Below are positions 43,234-51,780 of a stretch of 64,000 nucleotides of DNA, in pieces; position 1 is the first letter of the stretch; the number at the start of each line of letters is the position of its first letter. Source of the stretch: DASUPK01 sp963815045. GTDB taxonomy: Bacteria; Actinomycetota; Thermoleophilia; Solirubrobacterales; 70-9. The notes beneath the pieces are model-generated. The model was not told the DNA's origin. It searched no databases and saw only the letters and a program-made list of their open reading frames with translations. A program made the translations under genes and the position numbers. The stretch covers positions 170,550-234,549 of the forward strand of contig CAWFET010000001.1 in NCBI GenBank assembly GCA_963815045.1, in the 5' to 3' direction.

Positions 43234-44244
43234 TCAGGTCTCGCTGACATGGGCACTGCGTCGTCGGTCCAACGGGGTCTCCGGCTCATCGACGCGGCGC
43301 AGCCAGGCCCCCCGCCAGTACGGGTAGATCGCGCGTGGGCAACACCACCGTCCCGAGCTGTGCTCACCGCTGCAGACCACTCCGCGAAGGACCCAGCAGT
43401 CGCTTGCGATCTCGATCATCTCACCGTTCGTCTCGTCGATGATCCGTTCGACGCGGTCCTGGACGCGGTAGCGCCCGCCACAATGGGGGAGCATCTCCCA
43501 GTCGAAGGACAGTCCACGGGTCTTTCCGCGTTCGTCGACGGTGCGGGCGATCTCCTCCCGTGACCGCACCTCAACCGTGTCCCCGGGTTGGAGGTCGAGA
43601 TTCGCCCGGGTGGGAGCCGGAACGCCTCGATCCGGCAGCGGCGACCAACTGAGGAGCCGGAGCCGTCGCCCGAGCGCTGTGCGCATGGCGCGCATTGCGA
43701 CCCGCAGCAGGCGCAGCGGGCGGAAGTTCCGGGAGGTGAGCTCGCGCGCCCACTGCCGCACGTCGTAGCGGTTCAGGGGCTTGCTCGCTCGGAGTGCCTC
43801 GGTCGCCTGGCAGCGGTAGGACTCCACCGAGCCATTGGCGCCGGTCACCGCGGCCGTGGCGCCATCCACCAGCCGCTCGAGCGCGGCGAGAGGATCTCCG
43901 TTGCGATCGCCGGGCTCCGAGCCGGGCTCGACCCGGCGAAGCCACTCCTCCTTCCAGTAGATCCGGCAGCCTGCCTGGCAGCCGCCGTGTGCCGAGCCGT
44001 CGCAGCGTAGGTCGTCGAGCAGAACCGTGCCACGCATCCTGAGGCTCCGTGGAAAGCCGCCGCTGACGGTGTCGCAGATCTTCTCGACGCGCTGCGAAAC
44101 GGTGAAGCGCTGGCCGACGAACTGCTGCATCTCAGGCATGAACGGCATCGCGTCAACCGAGGACCCCCGGTCCAGGGTGGCCAGGATCTCGTCCGGCGCT
44201 CGCACCTCGACGACGTCTCCCGGCTTCAGCTTGCGCTCGCCCAT
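43234..44244 (-). CDS. Uncharacterised cysteine-rich protein with two tandem homologous domains
   Basis: 336 residues. Two copies of a domain are obvious. Repeat 1 (about 6-106) begins LKPGDVVEVRAPDEILATLD, has MPEMQQFVGQRFTVSQRVEK and ends CQAGCRIYWKEEWLRRV. Repeat 2 (about 218-318) begins LQPGDTVEVRSREEIARTVD, has WEMLPHCGGRYRVQDRVERI and ends YPYWRGAWLRRV. Each holds conserved Cys: C57, C80, C88 and C92 in repeat 1 and about six in repeat 2, in a pattern that could bind metal or form an Fe-S or Zn site. The central part (110-215) is basic and helical. I know similar single-domain proteins only as hypothetical. The gene sits between a dioxygenase and a GT2 in a sugar operon. Confidence 0.75.
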   Translation of the reverse strand: MGERKLKPGDVVEVRAPDEILATLDRGSSVDAMPFMPEMQQFVGQRFTVSQRVEKICDTVSGGFPRSLRMRGTVLLDDLRCDGSAHGGCQAGCRIYWKEEWLRRVEPGSEPGDRNGDPLAALERLVDGATAAVTGANGSVESYRCQATEALRASKPLNRYDVRQWARELTSRNFRPLRLLRVAMRAMRTALGRRLRLLSWSPLPDRGVPAPTRANLDLQPGDTVEVRSREEIARTVDERGKTRGLSFDWEMLPHCGGRYRVQDRVERIIDETNGEMIEIASDCWVLRGVVCSGEHSSGRWCCPRAIYPYWRGAWLRRVDEPETPLDRRRSAHVSET

Positions 44245-44272
44245 GCCGCGTTTGCCTTCCCAGTCGTCCTTA

Positions 44273-45175
44273 CTAGGTGGTGGTCGCGGCGAGCGGTGCG
44301 GGATTTCTGGGCGTGGCGATCAGGTCCAGCGGCAGGGGCTCGAGGTCGCTGGCGCGGACGAAGTCCCGGAGCGTGGTCCCGGTGCACTCGGAGTCGATGT
44401 TCCGCGCGCCGATTCCCTCCGCCAGGTCGTCGAGGTTGACGGTTCGGAAATCGATGCTGAACCGCGTCCTGTCGGTCGTGTTCGGAACGGTCGAGTGCAG
44501 CTGGGCCGCGGAGAAGACGAGCGTCCCCGCCGGCGGGATCACGATGCGGAGGTCCGGCTCCAGGTCGAGCGGCTCCTCCGGCGTGGGCTGCTTGCGGGTC
44601 TCCTTGGTGACCTGCTTCGCGGCCTGCCGGCGGCCGGTCCGGTTCCATTCGTCGTAGTCGTAGCCCGAGGAGCTGTTCCGCACCGGCTGGTCGAAGTACT
44701 GCGGATGGAAGGCCATCGAGTTCTCGGATTCGATCTCGTAGACCGGCAGCCACCAGTTGAGCTGCTGCGTGGGAGCCGAGAACCAGGTGTCGCGATGCGG
44801 ATGGAACTGGTAGGCGAGACCGGCGTTCAGGTAGTCACCGTGCGCCATCGTCCGAAGCCTGGGAACGTCGAAGTACGTCCTCTCGGGGTCGGCGCCGACC
44901 TCCGACAGGAGTCCCGCGATCAACTCCTTCGCGCGGGGGTGGTGGATGAATTCAGGCTTGAGCTCGGTGAGGATCTCGACGTAGCGCTCGGCGGGCATCG
45001 CGTCCTGGGCCACGGTGGGCTCGTACGGCGCGAACGCGGCCTCGCTGAGCTCGCGCGCCAGTCCGGAGAGCTCCCTGGCGCTTTCACCGGCGCTGAAGGT
45101 GAAGAGGTCACCCGCGTAGAGCCTCTGTCGTCGGATCTGATCGTCCAGCGCGGCATCTTGATAGATCGTGGGCAT
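44273..45175 (-). CDS. Phytanoyl-CoA dioxygenase-like Fe(II)/2-oxoglutarate oxygenase
   Basis: 300 residues. The jelly-roll facial triad is visible: AYQFHPHRDTWFSAP (H-x-D, with His at about residue 124 and Asp 126), and the distal His in FSAAQLHSTVPN followed by RTRFSIDFR with the 2-oxoglutarate-binding Arg. PhyH-like enzymes hydroxylate or otherwise oxidise small molecules, including sugars and lipids. In this operon a sugar or an attached acyl group is a likely substrate. It starts 9 bases after the DUF4910 gene. The triad call is firm; the substrate is not. Confidence 0.82.
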   Translation of the reverse strand: MPTIYQDAALDDQIRRQRLYAGDLFTFSAGESARELSGLARELSEAAFAPYEPTVAQDAMPAERYVEILTELKPEFIHHPRAKELIAGLLSEVGADPERTYFDVPRLRTMAHGDYLNAGLAYQFHPHRDTWFSAPTQQLNWWLPVYEIESENSMAFHPQYFDQPVRNSSSGYDYDEWNRTGRRQAAKQVTKETRKQPTPEEPLDLEPDLRIVIPPAGTLVFSAAQLHSTVPNTTDRTRFSIDFRTVNLDDLAEGIGARNIDSECTGTTLRDFVRASDLEPLPLDLIATPRNPAPLAATTT

Positions 45176-45184
45176 CTCCGAACC

Positions 45185-46555
45185 TCACTCGTAGGGTTTC
45201 TGCGGGGTCCCGTTGACGGGTCCGTCCAACCAACGGTTGCCGGTGCCGCCGCCTTCCACCAGCCCGACCCGCTCCAGGCGCTCGGCAGCGCTCGCGACGA
45301 CCGCGTAGGGCAGCCCGGAGCTCCGAGCGACGTCGAGGGTGGTGGATTGCCCGTCGGCCTGGTTGAGAACCCAGAGCAGGGCGCGCTCGTCATCCGGCGT
45401 GGCCACGGCTCCGCCCGCCGATCGATACAGGCCACGCCGCCCGAGCTGGGGCTCGCCGAAGGGGCTCAGGTTGGTGAGCCGGCGATTGTCCTCGAGGAGG
45501 TCGACCAGCTCGAGGCACCGCTCCACGGCATCGGCGAGCGCATCGGTCCTGATCCGATCCAGCCCGTCGGCGGAGGTGTGGTAGCCGCTGAACCCTCCGT
45601 GCGGCGTCCGCATCAGGGTGCCGACCGGCAGATCGAATCCCGGCGAGCAAAACTGGCGCTCGTCCCCGCCCCATGGCTCCCACGGGAGCAGGCGGTGGGG
45701 GGCACCCGAGTCACGGAGCACGGTCTCCATCGCGCGATCGACCTCTGCGTCCCCGCGGCGGCTGCGCTTGTAGGTCAGGTTCCCCTCGTCGCCGATGCAC
45801 GACAGCGCCAGGCCGTGCTCGACGCGGTCGAGCCCCTCCTGGTTCCGATGGAGCCAGGCCAGCGGGCCGATCGTGCCGGGGGCGAACAGGAAGCGGTAGG
45901 AGTGCCGGAGCCGGCGCCTCGCCAGTCGCTTCGCCAGCATGGTCGCGACGGCGATCCCCGAGAGGTTGTCGTTCGCGAGCGAGGGATGGCAGACGTACGT
46001 CGAGATCAGGACCTCCCCTGACTCCTCGCCCGGGATCAGGTGCTCCGCGTAGGAGAGGTGGCCCGGCTCCAGGGTCGAGTCGATCACCACCTCGTATTCG
46101 CCGGGTTGCAGCTCGAGCAGCCGGCGGTGCGGGAGGCAGAAGCCCCAGGTGCGCTCGTAGTAGGAGGTCCGGTACGGGATCAGGTCCGGCTGCTCGGGGA
46201 GCGTGAACAGGCGCTCTCTCAGCCCGTCCAGCGGGAGCGTCGTTCGCACCGGCTCGCTGTAGGAGACGACGTGAAGGCTGGAATCGCGGGAGTCGACCAC
46301 CCGGGCTCCGTCCGGGCCGGTGATGTGGGCCTCGTGGAGGTTCCACTCGTCGGGTACGACCCAGTCGAACACCCGGGTGCCGCTCGGAACCTCGGTGCGG
46401 GTGATCGCCAGGTGCCCCTCGAGGACGTCGAAGGTCGCCCGCACCCCGTCTCCGGTCAGGCTGCGGCAGAGCGGGAACAGCCGGCGCATCAGCTCATATG
46501 CCTCGCGCCCAGTGTCGTCTCGTCGCGCGGGGTCCGCGAGGGCGACCGGTGTCAC
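45185..46555 (-). CDS. DUF4910/DUF2172-type metallopeptidase-fold protein
   Basis: 456 residues from GTG at 46555, overlapping the PIG-L stop (GTGA). It has an M28-like core: YVCHPSLANDNLSGIAVATM (His and Asp metal ligands), SCIGDEGNLTYKRS (Asp-Glu), and SGYHTSADGLDRI (His, distal ligand). The N-terminal DUF2172-type part has PLCRSLTGDGVRATFDVLE, and a C-terminal winged-helix-like segment (ARSSGLPYAVVASAAERLER) follows. Such proteins are common in O-antigen and nucleotide-sugar clusters but their substrate is not established. An amidase or deacylase role on an amino sugar is an inference. It neighbours a PIG-L deacetylase. Confidence 0.85.
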   Translation of the reverse strand: MTPVALADPARRDDTGREAYELMRRLFPLCRSLTGDGVRATFDVLEGHLAITRTEVPSGTRVFDWVVPDEWNLHEAHITGPDGARVVDSRDSSLHVVSYSEPVRTTLPLDGLRERLFTLPEQPDLIPYRTSYYERTWGFCLPHRRLLELQPGEYEVVIDSTLEPGHLSYAEHLIPGEESGEVLISTYVCHPSLANDNLSGIAVATMLAKRLARRRLRHSYRFLFAPGTIGPLAWLHRNQEGLDRVEHGLALSCIGDEGNLTYKRSRRGDAEVDRAMETVLRDSGAPHRLLPWEPWGGDERQFCSPGFDLPVGTLMRTPHGGFSGYHTSADGLDRIRTDALADAVERCLELVDLLEDNRRLTNLSPFGEPQLGRRGLYRSAGGAVATPDDERALLWVLNQADGQSTTLDVARSSGLPYAVVASAAERLERVGLVEGGGTGNRWLDGPVNGTPQKPYE

Positions 46556-47211
46556 GCGAGCACGGCCTTGCGGCAGTAGAAGGCCTCCGCATGGGAGCTG
46601 GGGGAGTTGCACTCCATGCCGCGCAGGCGCAGCAGGCTGGTGAACAGGTCCTCCCGGAACCAGTGCTTGGACCGCTGGGAGGCGAAGTGGTCCATCAAGT
46701 GCGCGACCTTCCGCTGCGAGAGCCGCTCGGAGAGCGGGACGAACGCGTTGGGCGCGCTCATGTCGCCGTCGTATTTCGGCACCTCGTACTCGAGGATCAG
46801 ATGGTCGCGGAAGGTGTTCCAGGTCAGCTCGCAGGTGACGCGGTGGTCCTGGTGGAGGTCATCGCGCTGATGCGTGAAGACGACGTCCGGCGAGAACTCG
46901 CTCTTCAGGCCTTCGAAGAAGTCCTTCACCCTCTTGCCCTCATAGGGGAAGAAGCCGTCCGGGAAGTCCCGAATCACCACCTCGCTTCTCGGCACGCCCC
47001 CGAGCAGCGCCTCGGCGCTTGCGCGGGCCTCCCTCGCCCGCTCGCCCTCACCGCTGAGGACGACCCAGCGAATCTCGGAGATCGCGGACTGCTCAATCAG
47101 CTTCAGGAGCGTCCCGGCGCAGCCGATCTCGATGTCGTCCGGGTGGGCGCCGATGACGAGCGCCCGGGCCACCGACGCCTCCGGCCGGCCGAGCGTCAGC
47201 GGCACCATCAT
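46552..47211 (-). CDS. PIG-L family de-N-acetylase
   Basis: 219 residues from ATG at 47211, overlapping the upstream stop (ATGA). PIG-L/LmbE motifs: VIGAHPDDIEIGCAGTL (Zn ligands His and Asp) and FTHQRDDLHQDHRVTCELTW (metal-binding His and catalytic Asp). The family hydrolyses N-acetyl groups from amino sugars. In this operon it may deacetylate a nucleotide-linked or lipid-linked sugar. It is coupled with a nucleotidyltransferase upstream and the DUF4910 gene downstream. Confidence 0.9.
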   Translation of the reverse strand: MMVPLTLGRPEASVARALVIGAHPDDIEIGCAGTLLKLIEQSAISEIRWVVLSGEGERAREARASAEALLGGVPRSEVVIRDFPDGFFPYEGKRVKDFFEGLKSEFSPDVVFTHQRDDLHQDHRVTCELTWNTFRDHLILEYEVPKYDGDMSAPNAFVPLSERLSQRKVAHLMDHFASQRSKHWFREDLFTSLLRLRGMECNSPSSHAEAFYCRKAVLA

Positions 47212-48026
47212 GCAGAGGCCGCGTACTCGAGTTCGCGGTGCGTGACGCGGTCGGGATCCCAGACCTGCCAGGGCGCGCTGCCGTCCTCATGCATCGTCTC
47301 GAGCCACTGCTGGTCCTTCAGCGTGTCCATGGGAGCCCAGAATCCGTTGTGCCGCTGCGCGAGCACCTTGCCGCCCGGGAGCAGCCTTTGAAGGGGCTCC
47401 TCGACGAGGTCCTCACCGGGCTTGAGCTCATCGAGGAACTCCCTGCGGAGGACGAAATACCCGCCGTTGATCCAGATGTCGGAACGCATCACGTCCCGCA
47501 TCTCGCGGGCGCGCCCGTCCTCATCGATCGAGACCACATGGAAGCTGTAGTTGGGGCGCACGGCGAGGAAGCTGGCGGTCGCATCGGCCTCCCTGGTGCG
47601 CTCGATCATCATCGGCAGGTTCGCGTTGGTCAGGGTGTCCCCGTAGTTGGCCAGGAAGAGCTCGTCCTCGGCAAGCAGGTGGCGGACGGCGCGCAGCCGT
47701 TCGCCGATCGGCGTCCGCAGCCCCGTGTCGACGAAGGTGATGTTCCAGTCGTGGATGTCGGTCTTCAGCAGGTGGATGTCCGCGCCGCCGTTGGACAGCA
47801 CGAAGTCGTTCGCCATCGCCTCGTTGTAGGTGAGGAAGAACTGCTTGATCGCCTCGGCCCTGTAGCCGAGGCAGAGCACGAAGTCGGTGAAGCCAAAGTG
47901 GGCGTAGTACTTCATCACGTGCCAGAGGACCGGCCGGGGGCCGATCGGGATCATCGGCTTGGGCACGACCTGGGACGCCTCTCGCATTCGCAGGCCCTGT
48001 CCCCCGCAGAAGATCACGACCTTCAT
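47208..48026 (-). CDS. RfbF-like sugar nucleotidyltransferase
   Basis: 272 residues from ATG at 48026, overlapping the methyltransferase stop by 4 bases. It begins VVIFCGGQGLRMREASQVVP and continues KPMIPIGPRPVLWHVMKYYA, the NTP-binding and active-site Lys region of glucose-1-phosphate cytidylyltransferases. ANYGDTLTNANLPMMI holds the metal-binding Asp. The length and the MKYYAHFG stretch match RfbF and its relatives. It would activate a hexose-1-phosphate as a CDP- or other NDP-sugar. No CDP-glucose 4,6-dehydratase is present in the window. Confidence 0.88.
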   Translation of the reverse strand: MKVVIFCGGQGLRMREASQVVPKPMIPIGPRPVLWHVMKYYAHFGFTDFVLCLGYRAEAIKQFFLTYNEAMANDFVLSNGGADIHLLKTDIHDWNITFVDTGLRTPIGERLRAVRHLLAEDELFLANYGDTLTNANLPMMIERTREADATASFLAVRPNYSFHVVSIDEDGRAREMRDVMRSDIWINGGYFVLRREFLDELKPGEDLVEEPLQRLLPGGKVLAQRHNGFWAPMDTLKDQQWLETMHEDGSAPWQVWDPDRVTHRELEYAASA

Positions 48027-49249
48027 ATGACCCTCAGCTCCGGGATCGGGACCACGAACCGAGTCCCCCGGACGTGCAGGTGCGAGAGCTGAGCGACGAT
48101 CTCGTCGGTCAGGTTCCAGGGGAGGATCAGGATGAAGTCGGGGTCGGCCCACTCGAGCTCGTCCGGATGGCGGATCGGGATCCGGGTGCCCGGCAGGAAC
48201 TGCCCCTGCTTGTAGGGATTGCGGTCGACAGTGAACTCGAGCAAGTCGGTCCGGATCCCGCAGTAGTTGAGCAGCGTGTTGCCCTTGCCCGGCGCGCCAT
48301 AGCCGGCGACGCGCTTGCCCTCGCGGCGGCATCCGATCAGGAACTCGACCAGCCTCCACTTCGTCTCGGTCACGCGCGACGCGAACCCGAAGTGGCCCTC
48401 GAGTCGGTCGAGGCCGATCATGCGTTCGTCCTCGACCAGCCGGGCCACTCGCGCACCGACCGGGTTGCGCCCATCGTCCCTGCGCTGCGCGAAGATCCGA
48501 AGGGAACCGCCGTGCGTCGGCAGCTCCTCGACGTCGAACACCTCGAGGCCGTGAGCGCGCAGCACCGTCTCCGCGCTCAGGAACGAGAAGTACGAGAAGT
48601 GCTCGTGGTAGATCGTGTCGAACTGGTTTCCCTCGATCAGGCGGGCGAGGTGGGGAATCTCGATCGTGACCACGCCGCCGGGAGCCAGCACCTGCTCCAT
48701 GCCCCCTGTGAAGTCATTCAGATCGGGGACGTGAGCGAACACGTTGTTCGCGACCAGAAGGTCCGCCCGGCGGCCCTGCGCGACGAGCGTGGACGCCAGA
48801 TCCCTGCCGAAGAACTCGACCACCGTCTCGATTCCGCGCTCGCGGGCGACCTCTGCGACGTTCGCCGCCGGCTCGATTCCGAGTGCGGGGATCCCACGCT
48901 GCACCACGTGCTGGAGCAGGTACCCGTCGTTGCTGGCGACTTCGATGACCTGGCTGGCCGGACCGAGCCCGAAGCGCTCCACCGCAGACTCGACGTAGTC
49001 CCGCGCGTGCGCCACCCACGAGTCCGAATACGAGGAGAAGTACGCGTATTCGCTGAAGATCTCGGTCGGCGCCACGAACTCCTCGAGCTGCACCAGGAGG
49101 CACTGCTCGCAGACCCGAGCGTGAAGGGGATAGAACGGCTCCATCGAGCCGGATCGCTCCGGGGGCACGTAGCTCTCGCAGAGCGGCGAGGGACCGAGAT
49201 CGACGAACGTATGGCGCAGGGGCGCCGAGCAGAAGCGGCAGGTGGGCAT
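48023..49249 (-). CDS. NovU/TylC3-like sugar C-methyltransferase
   Basis: 408 residues from ATG at 49249, chosen because GGGAGGGG lies just upstream; an ATG at 49300 would add 17 residues without a ribosome binding site. The N-terminal Zn-binding domain has CRFC (about 4-7) and CEQC (about 48-51). Next are the SAM motifs VIEVASNDGYLLQHVV and LVANNVFAHVPDLNDF, and YHEHFSYFSFLSAETVL with catalytic-region His and Tyr. The C-terminal domain has VAGYGAPGKGNTLLNY. This is the Methyltransf_13/14 architecture of enzymes that C-methylate NDP-4- or 3-keto sugars. It heads the seven-gene minus-strand operon. Confidence 0.88.
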   Translation of the reverse strand: MPTCRFCSAPLRHTFVDLGPSPLCESYVPPERSGSMEPFYPLHARVCEQCLLVQLEEFVAPTEIFSEYAYFSSYSDSWVAHARDYVESAVERFGLGPASQVIEVASNDGYLLQHVVQRGIPALGIEPAANVAEVARERGIETVVEFFGRDLASTLVAQGRRADLLVANNVFAHVPDLNDFTGGMEQVLAPGGVVTIEIPHLARLIEGNQFDTIYHEHFSYFSFLSAETVLRAHGLEVFDVEELPTHGGSLRIFAQRRDDGRNPVGARVARLVEDERMIGLDRLEGHFGFASRVTETKWRLVEFLIGCRREGKRVAGYGAPGKGNTLLNYCGIRTDLLEFTVDRNPYKQGQFLPGTRIPIRHPDELEWADPDFILILPWNLTDEIVAQLSHLHVRGTRFVVPIPELRVI

Positions 49250-49443
49250 TCCCCTCCCGGCGGACTCCGCGGCGACTTGGTCTCGGACCTCGACGTGCAT
49301 GGACACTCTCGGGGGACCAACGTGGGAGCGGCGCCGATTCTGTCGCGGGCGGCAGGAGCTCCGGCGAGTTCCAATTAGGTCGGATCTGGGGTCCCGGCGC
49401 GTCGCCCCGCGCCCGCCGGGGCCGTTTGTCCCGCAGACGGAGG

Positions 49444-50979
49444 ATGCCCGAGCAAGAGCTGAAGCCCGAACCGCAGGTCGGCGAGGCGAGTCGCCTGGCC
49501 TTTCCATCCTTGCGCGCCGATCCGTTCGCGCAGCTGCTGTCACCCAAGCCTGAGGTTCGCGAGGATGTTTCCGAGGGACGCCTGCGTGCGGCAGCCTACC
49601 GCCGCGATGCGATCTACCGGCGTGCGCTGGCGATCGCGGACGTGGCCGCGGCGGGGATCGCCGTGCTGGTCGGAGTGCCGACCATGGGTCACGATGCGCT
49701 CAACCCCGCCGCCATTCTCGCGCTCCCGTTGGTGCTCGTCGTCGGAAAGATCACCGGTCTGTATGACCGCGACGAGCACCTGATCAGGAAGACCACCCTC
49801 GATGAGGTGCCGACCCTGTTCTGGGAGGCGACGCTCTACTCGTTCCTGATCTTCCTGGCCGGGAACCTGATCGTCCAGGGCGAGTTCGGAAGGGACCAGG
49901 CGCTCGCGGTCTGGACGCTGCTGCTCGTCGGCATGGTGGCGATGCGGGCGCTCGCCAGGCTGGCGGCGCGCGCCATCTCGGGTGAAGAGCGGTGCTTGGT
50001 GCTGGGCGACTCCGCGACGGCGAGCTGGCTCGCTCGCCGGTTCGAGGAGACTCCGGGCCTGAAGGCGAGCGTCGTCTGCCGGGCGCCTTTACCCTCGGAG
50101 TCGCCCGCGAACGGGAACGGGAACGGCAATGGCAACGGGCACTCCCGTCCCACCGGCGGGGAGCTCGACGGCCTCCTGAAGGGCAGGCAGGTCGAGCGGG
50201 CGATCATCGCCCACCGCGGCGCCAGCTCCGACGACCTGCTCGACACGGCTCGCAAGCTCAAGTCGAGCGGGGTGAGGGTGAGCGTCCTGCCCCGACTCCC
50301 GGAGATCGTGGGTTCCTCCGTCGAGCTCGACGACGTGGACGGGGTCACCCTGCTGGGGATGCGCCGATTCGGCCTCACGCGCTCCTCGGGCGCCGTCAAG
50401 CGCGCCTTCGACTTCGTCGGCTCCGGCCTCGGCCTGATCGCGCTTTCGCCATTCCTGGCGGCGACCGCGACCGCGATCAAGCTCGACTCCCGGGGCCCCG
50501 TCCTCTTCAAGCAGAGGCGCATGGGCCGGAACGGGGTCCCCTTCGAGATGCTCAAGTTCCGCACCATGGTGGACGGCGCCGACGCCCAGAAGGCCGCGCT
50601 GGCCGTCCACAACGAGGCGAACGGCGGCCTCTTCAAGATCAAGGACGACCCGCGCATCACCCGCGTCGGCGCCCGTCTGCGCCGGCTCTCGCTCGATGAG
50701 CTCCCGCAGCTGATCAACGTGCTGCGCGGCGAGATGTCCCTCGTCGGTCCGCGGCCGCTCGTGCTCGACGAGGACTCCCAGATCGAGGGCTGGCGGCGCT
50801 CGCGACTCGAGCTCCCGCCGGGGATGACCGGGCCGTGGCAGGTCTTCGGCTCGGCCCGGATCCCGCTCGACGAGATGGTGAAGATCGACTACCTCTATGG
50901 CGCCAAGTGGTCGCTCTGGCTTGACGTCAAGACGATGCTGAGAACCATCACGTTCGTCCTGGGGCGGCGAGGCCTGTGA
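49444..50979 (+). CDS. Initiating polyprenyl-phosphate sugar phosphotransferase
   Basis: 511 residues from ATG at 49444; a TTG at 49426 is possible and neither has well-spaced ribosome binding site. The N-terminal half has about four membrane helices and a Rossmann-type CoA_binding_3 domain, split by a Gly/Asn-repeat linker. The C-terminal Bac_transf domain is complete: AFDFVGSGLGLIALSPFLA (reentrant helix), GPVLFKQRRMGRNG, FEMLKFRTMVDGAD, LDELPQLINVLRGEMSLVG and PRPLV. It moves a sugar-1-phosphate from UDP-sugar to undecaprenyl phosphate, starting the exopolysaccharide. The sugar may be glucose, galactose or an N-acetyl sugar. Confidence 0.9.
   Translation: MPEQELKPEPQVGEASRLAFPSLRADPFAQLLSPKPEVREDVSEGRLRAAAYRRDAIYRRALAIADVAAAGIAVLVGVPTMGHDALNPAAILALPLVLVVGKITGLYDRDEHLIRKTTLDEVPTLFWEATLYSFLIFLAGNLIVQGEFGRDQALAVWTLLLVGMVAMRALARLAARAISGEERCLVLGDSATASWLARRFEETPGLKASVVCRAPLPSESPANGNGNGNGNGHSRPTGGELDGLLKGRQVERAIIAHRGASSDDLLDTARKLKSSGVRVSVLPRLPEIVGSSVELDDVDGVTLLGMRRFGLTRSSGAVKRAFDFVGSGLGLIALSPFLAATATAIKLDSRGPVLFKQRRMGRNGVPFEMLKFRTMVDGADAQKAALAVHNEANGGLFKIKDDPRITRVGARLRRLSLDELPQLINVLRGEMSLVGPRPLVLDEDSQIEGWRRSRLELPPGMTGPWQVFGSARIPLDEMVKIDYLYGAKWSLWLDVKTMLRTITFVLGRRGL
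50110..50139 (+). repeat. In-frame hexanucleotide tandem repeat (Asn-Gly)
   Basis: Five six-base units related to aacggg (some diverged to aacggc or aatggc) encode five Asn-Gly pairs inside the sugar phosphotransferase. Copy-number change would alter the linker length without shifting the frame. Confidence 0.7.
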
Positions 50980-51710
50980 TCCGAGAGGGATGGCAGCGAT
51001 CGGACCCGCCGCCCACCGGAAGTCCGGCTGACTCCGGCGCGTTCGTCAATGGCATGGTCAATGACGAGCCGACACCCAGTGAGCGGGCCGTCGCGATCTG
51101 CTCGGAGGAGGATTCTCTGTGTGACCGGGTCTCCGCCGCGGTCACCGCCGGCGGCCACTCCGTCTTGGCGCGGTCCGCGACCCCCACCGGCGTGCTGGGC
51201 TCATGCAACGGAACGACGCCTGCCTGTGTCGTCGTCACGGCGGACCGGTTCGATCGATCCGCTTGCGAGGCGGTACGCCTCATCCGCTCCCGGCTCGGCC
51301 GCGTGTCCGCTGTCCTCGTCTGCCGGCAGGCGGGGCTCCCCGATGTGCGCCGCGCCCTCGAGCTCGGAATCGACGGCATCGTCCTGGCGGCAGATGCCGA
51401 GGAGGCCCTGGCCGCCGTGGTGTCGGCGGTCTGCGCGGGCCAGGTCTCGGCTCCCGCCGACCAACGCGGTGCGGTCCGCCCGCGAGCTCTGACGACCCGC
51501 GAGAAGCAGATCCTGACGCTCGTGGTCGCCGGCTTGACCAACTCCCAGATCGCCGCCCAGCTCTTCCTCGCCGAGAGCACCGTGAAGAGCCATCTCTCGT
51601 CGTCCTTCTCCAAGCTCGGTGTCTCCTCGCGCGGTGAGGCGGTCGCCCTGATCCTGGATCCGGAGCGCGGCCGTGGGCTCGGCATCGGCAGCGTCCCCGC
51701 CAAAGCCTGA
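50976..51710 (+). CDS. LuxR-type regulator with a pseudo-receiver domain
   Basis: 244 residues from GTG at 50976, coupled to the phosphotransferase stop (GTGA); an ATG at 51054 is also plausible. The receiver-like domain (about 37-150) lacks the phosphoacceptor Asp (CVVVTADRF, where Thr or Ala sits) and the conserved Lys (GIVLAADAEE). The HTH is normal: LTTREKQILTLVVAGLTNSQ, FLAESTVKSHLSSSFSKLG. It would act by protein or ligand contact rather than by phosphorylation. Coupled to the first enzyme of the exopolysaccharide, it may regulate that locus; this is inferred. Confidence 0.82.
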   Translation: MIREGWQRSDPPPTGSPADSGAFVNGMVNDEPTPSERAVAICSEEDSLCDRVSAAVTAGGHSVLARSATPTGVLGSCNGTTPACVVVTADRFDRSACEAVRLIRSRLGRVSAVLVCRQAGLPDVRRALELGIDGIVLAADAEEALAAVVSAVCAGQVSAPADQRGAVRPRALTTREKQILTLVVAGLTNSQIAAQLFLAESTVKSHLSSSFSKLGVSSRGEAVALILDPERGRGLGIGSVPAKA

Positions 51711-51764
51711 GCCGGGGCTGCCCGCAGTGTGCGGCGCCACCTGTGGAGAAACCGCGGAGTTTGC

Positions 51765-51780
51765 GTTCAACTACTTGAAC
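51765..51780. repeat. Palindrome upstream of the ECF sigma factor gene
   Basis: GTTCAA-ctac-TTGAAC is a perfect 6+6 inverted repeat with a 4-base spacer. Its right arm TTGAAC could also be a -35 element; the base 17 to 20 positions downstream has agcgat/gattta, a weak -10. It is a candidate operator or promoter. Confidence 0.35.

Noticed and set aside
27000..51000. Mobile element or prophage carrying the exopolysaccharide locus
   Set aside because: No transposase, integrase, terminal repeats or attachment site was found, and base composition is like the flanks by eye.
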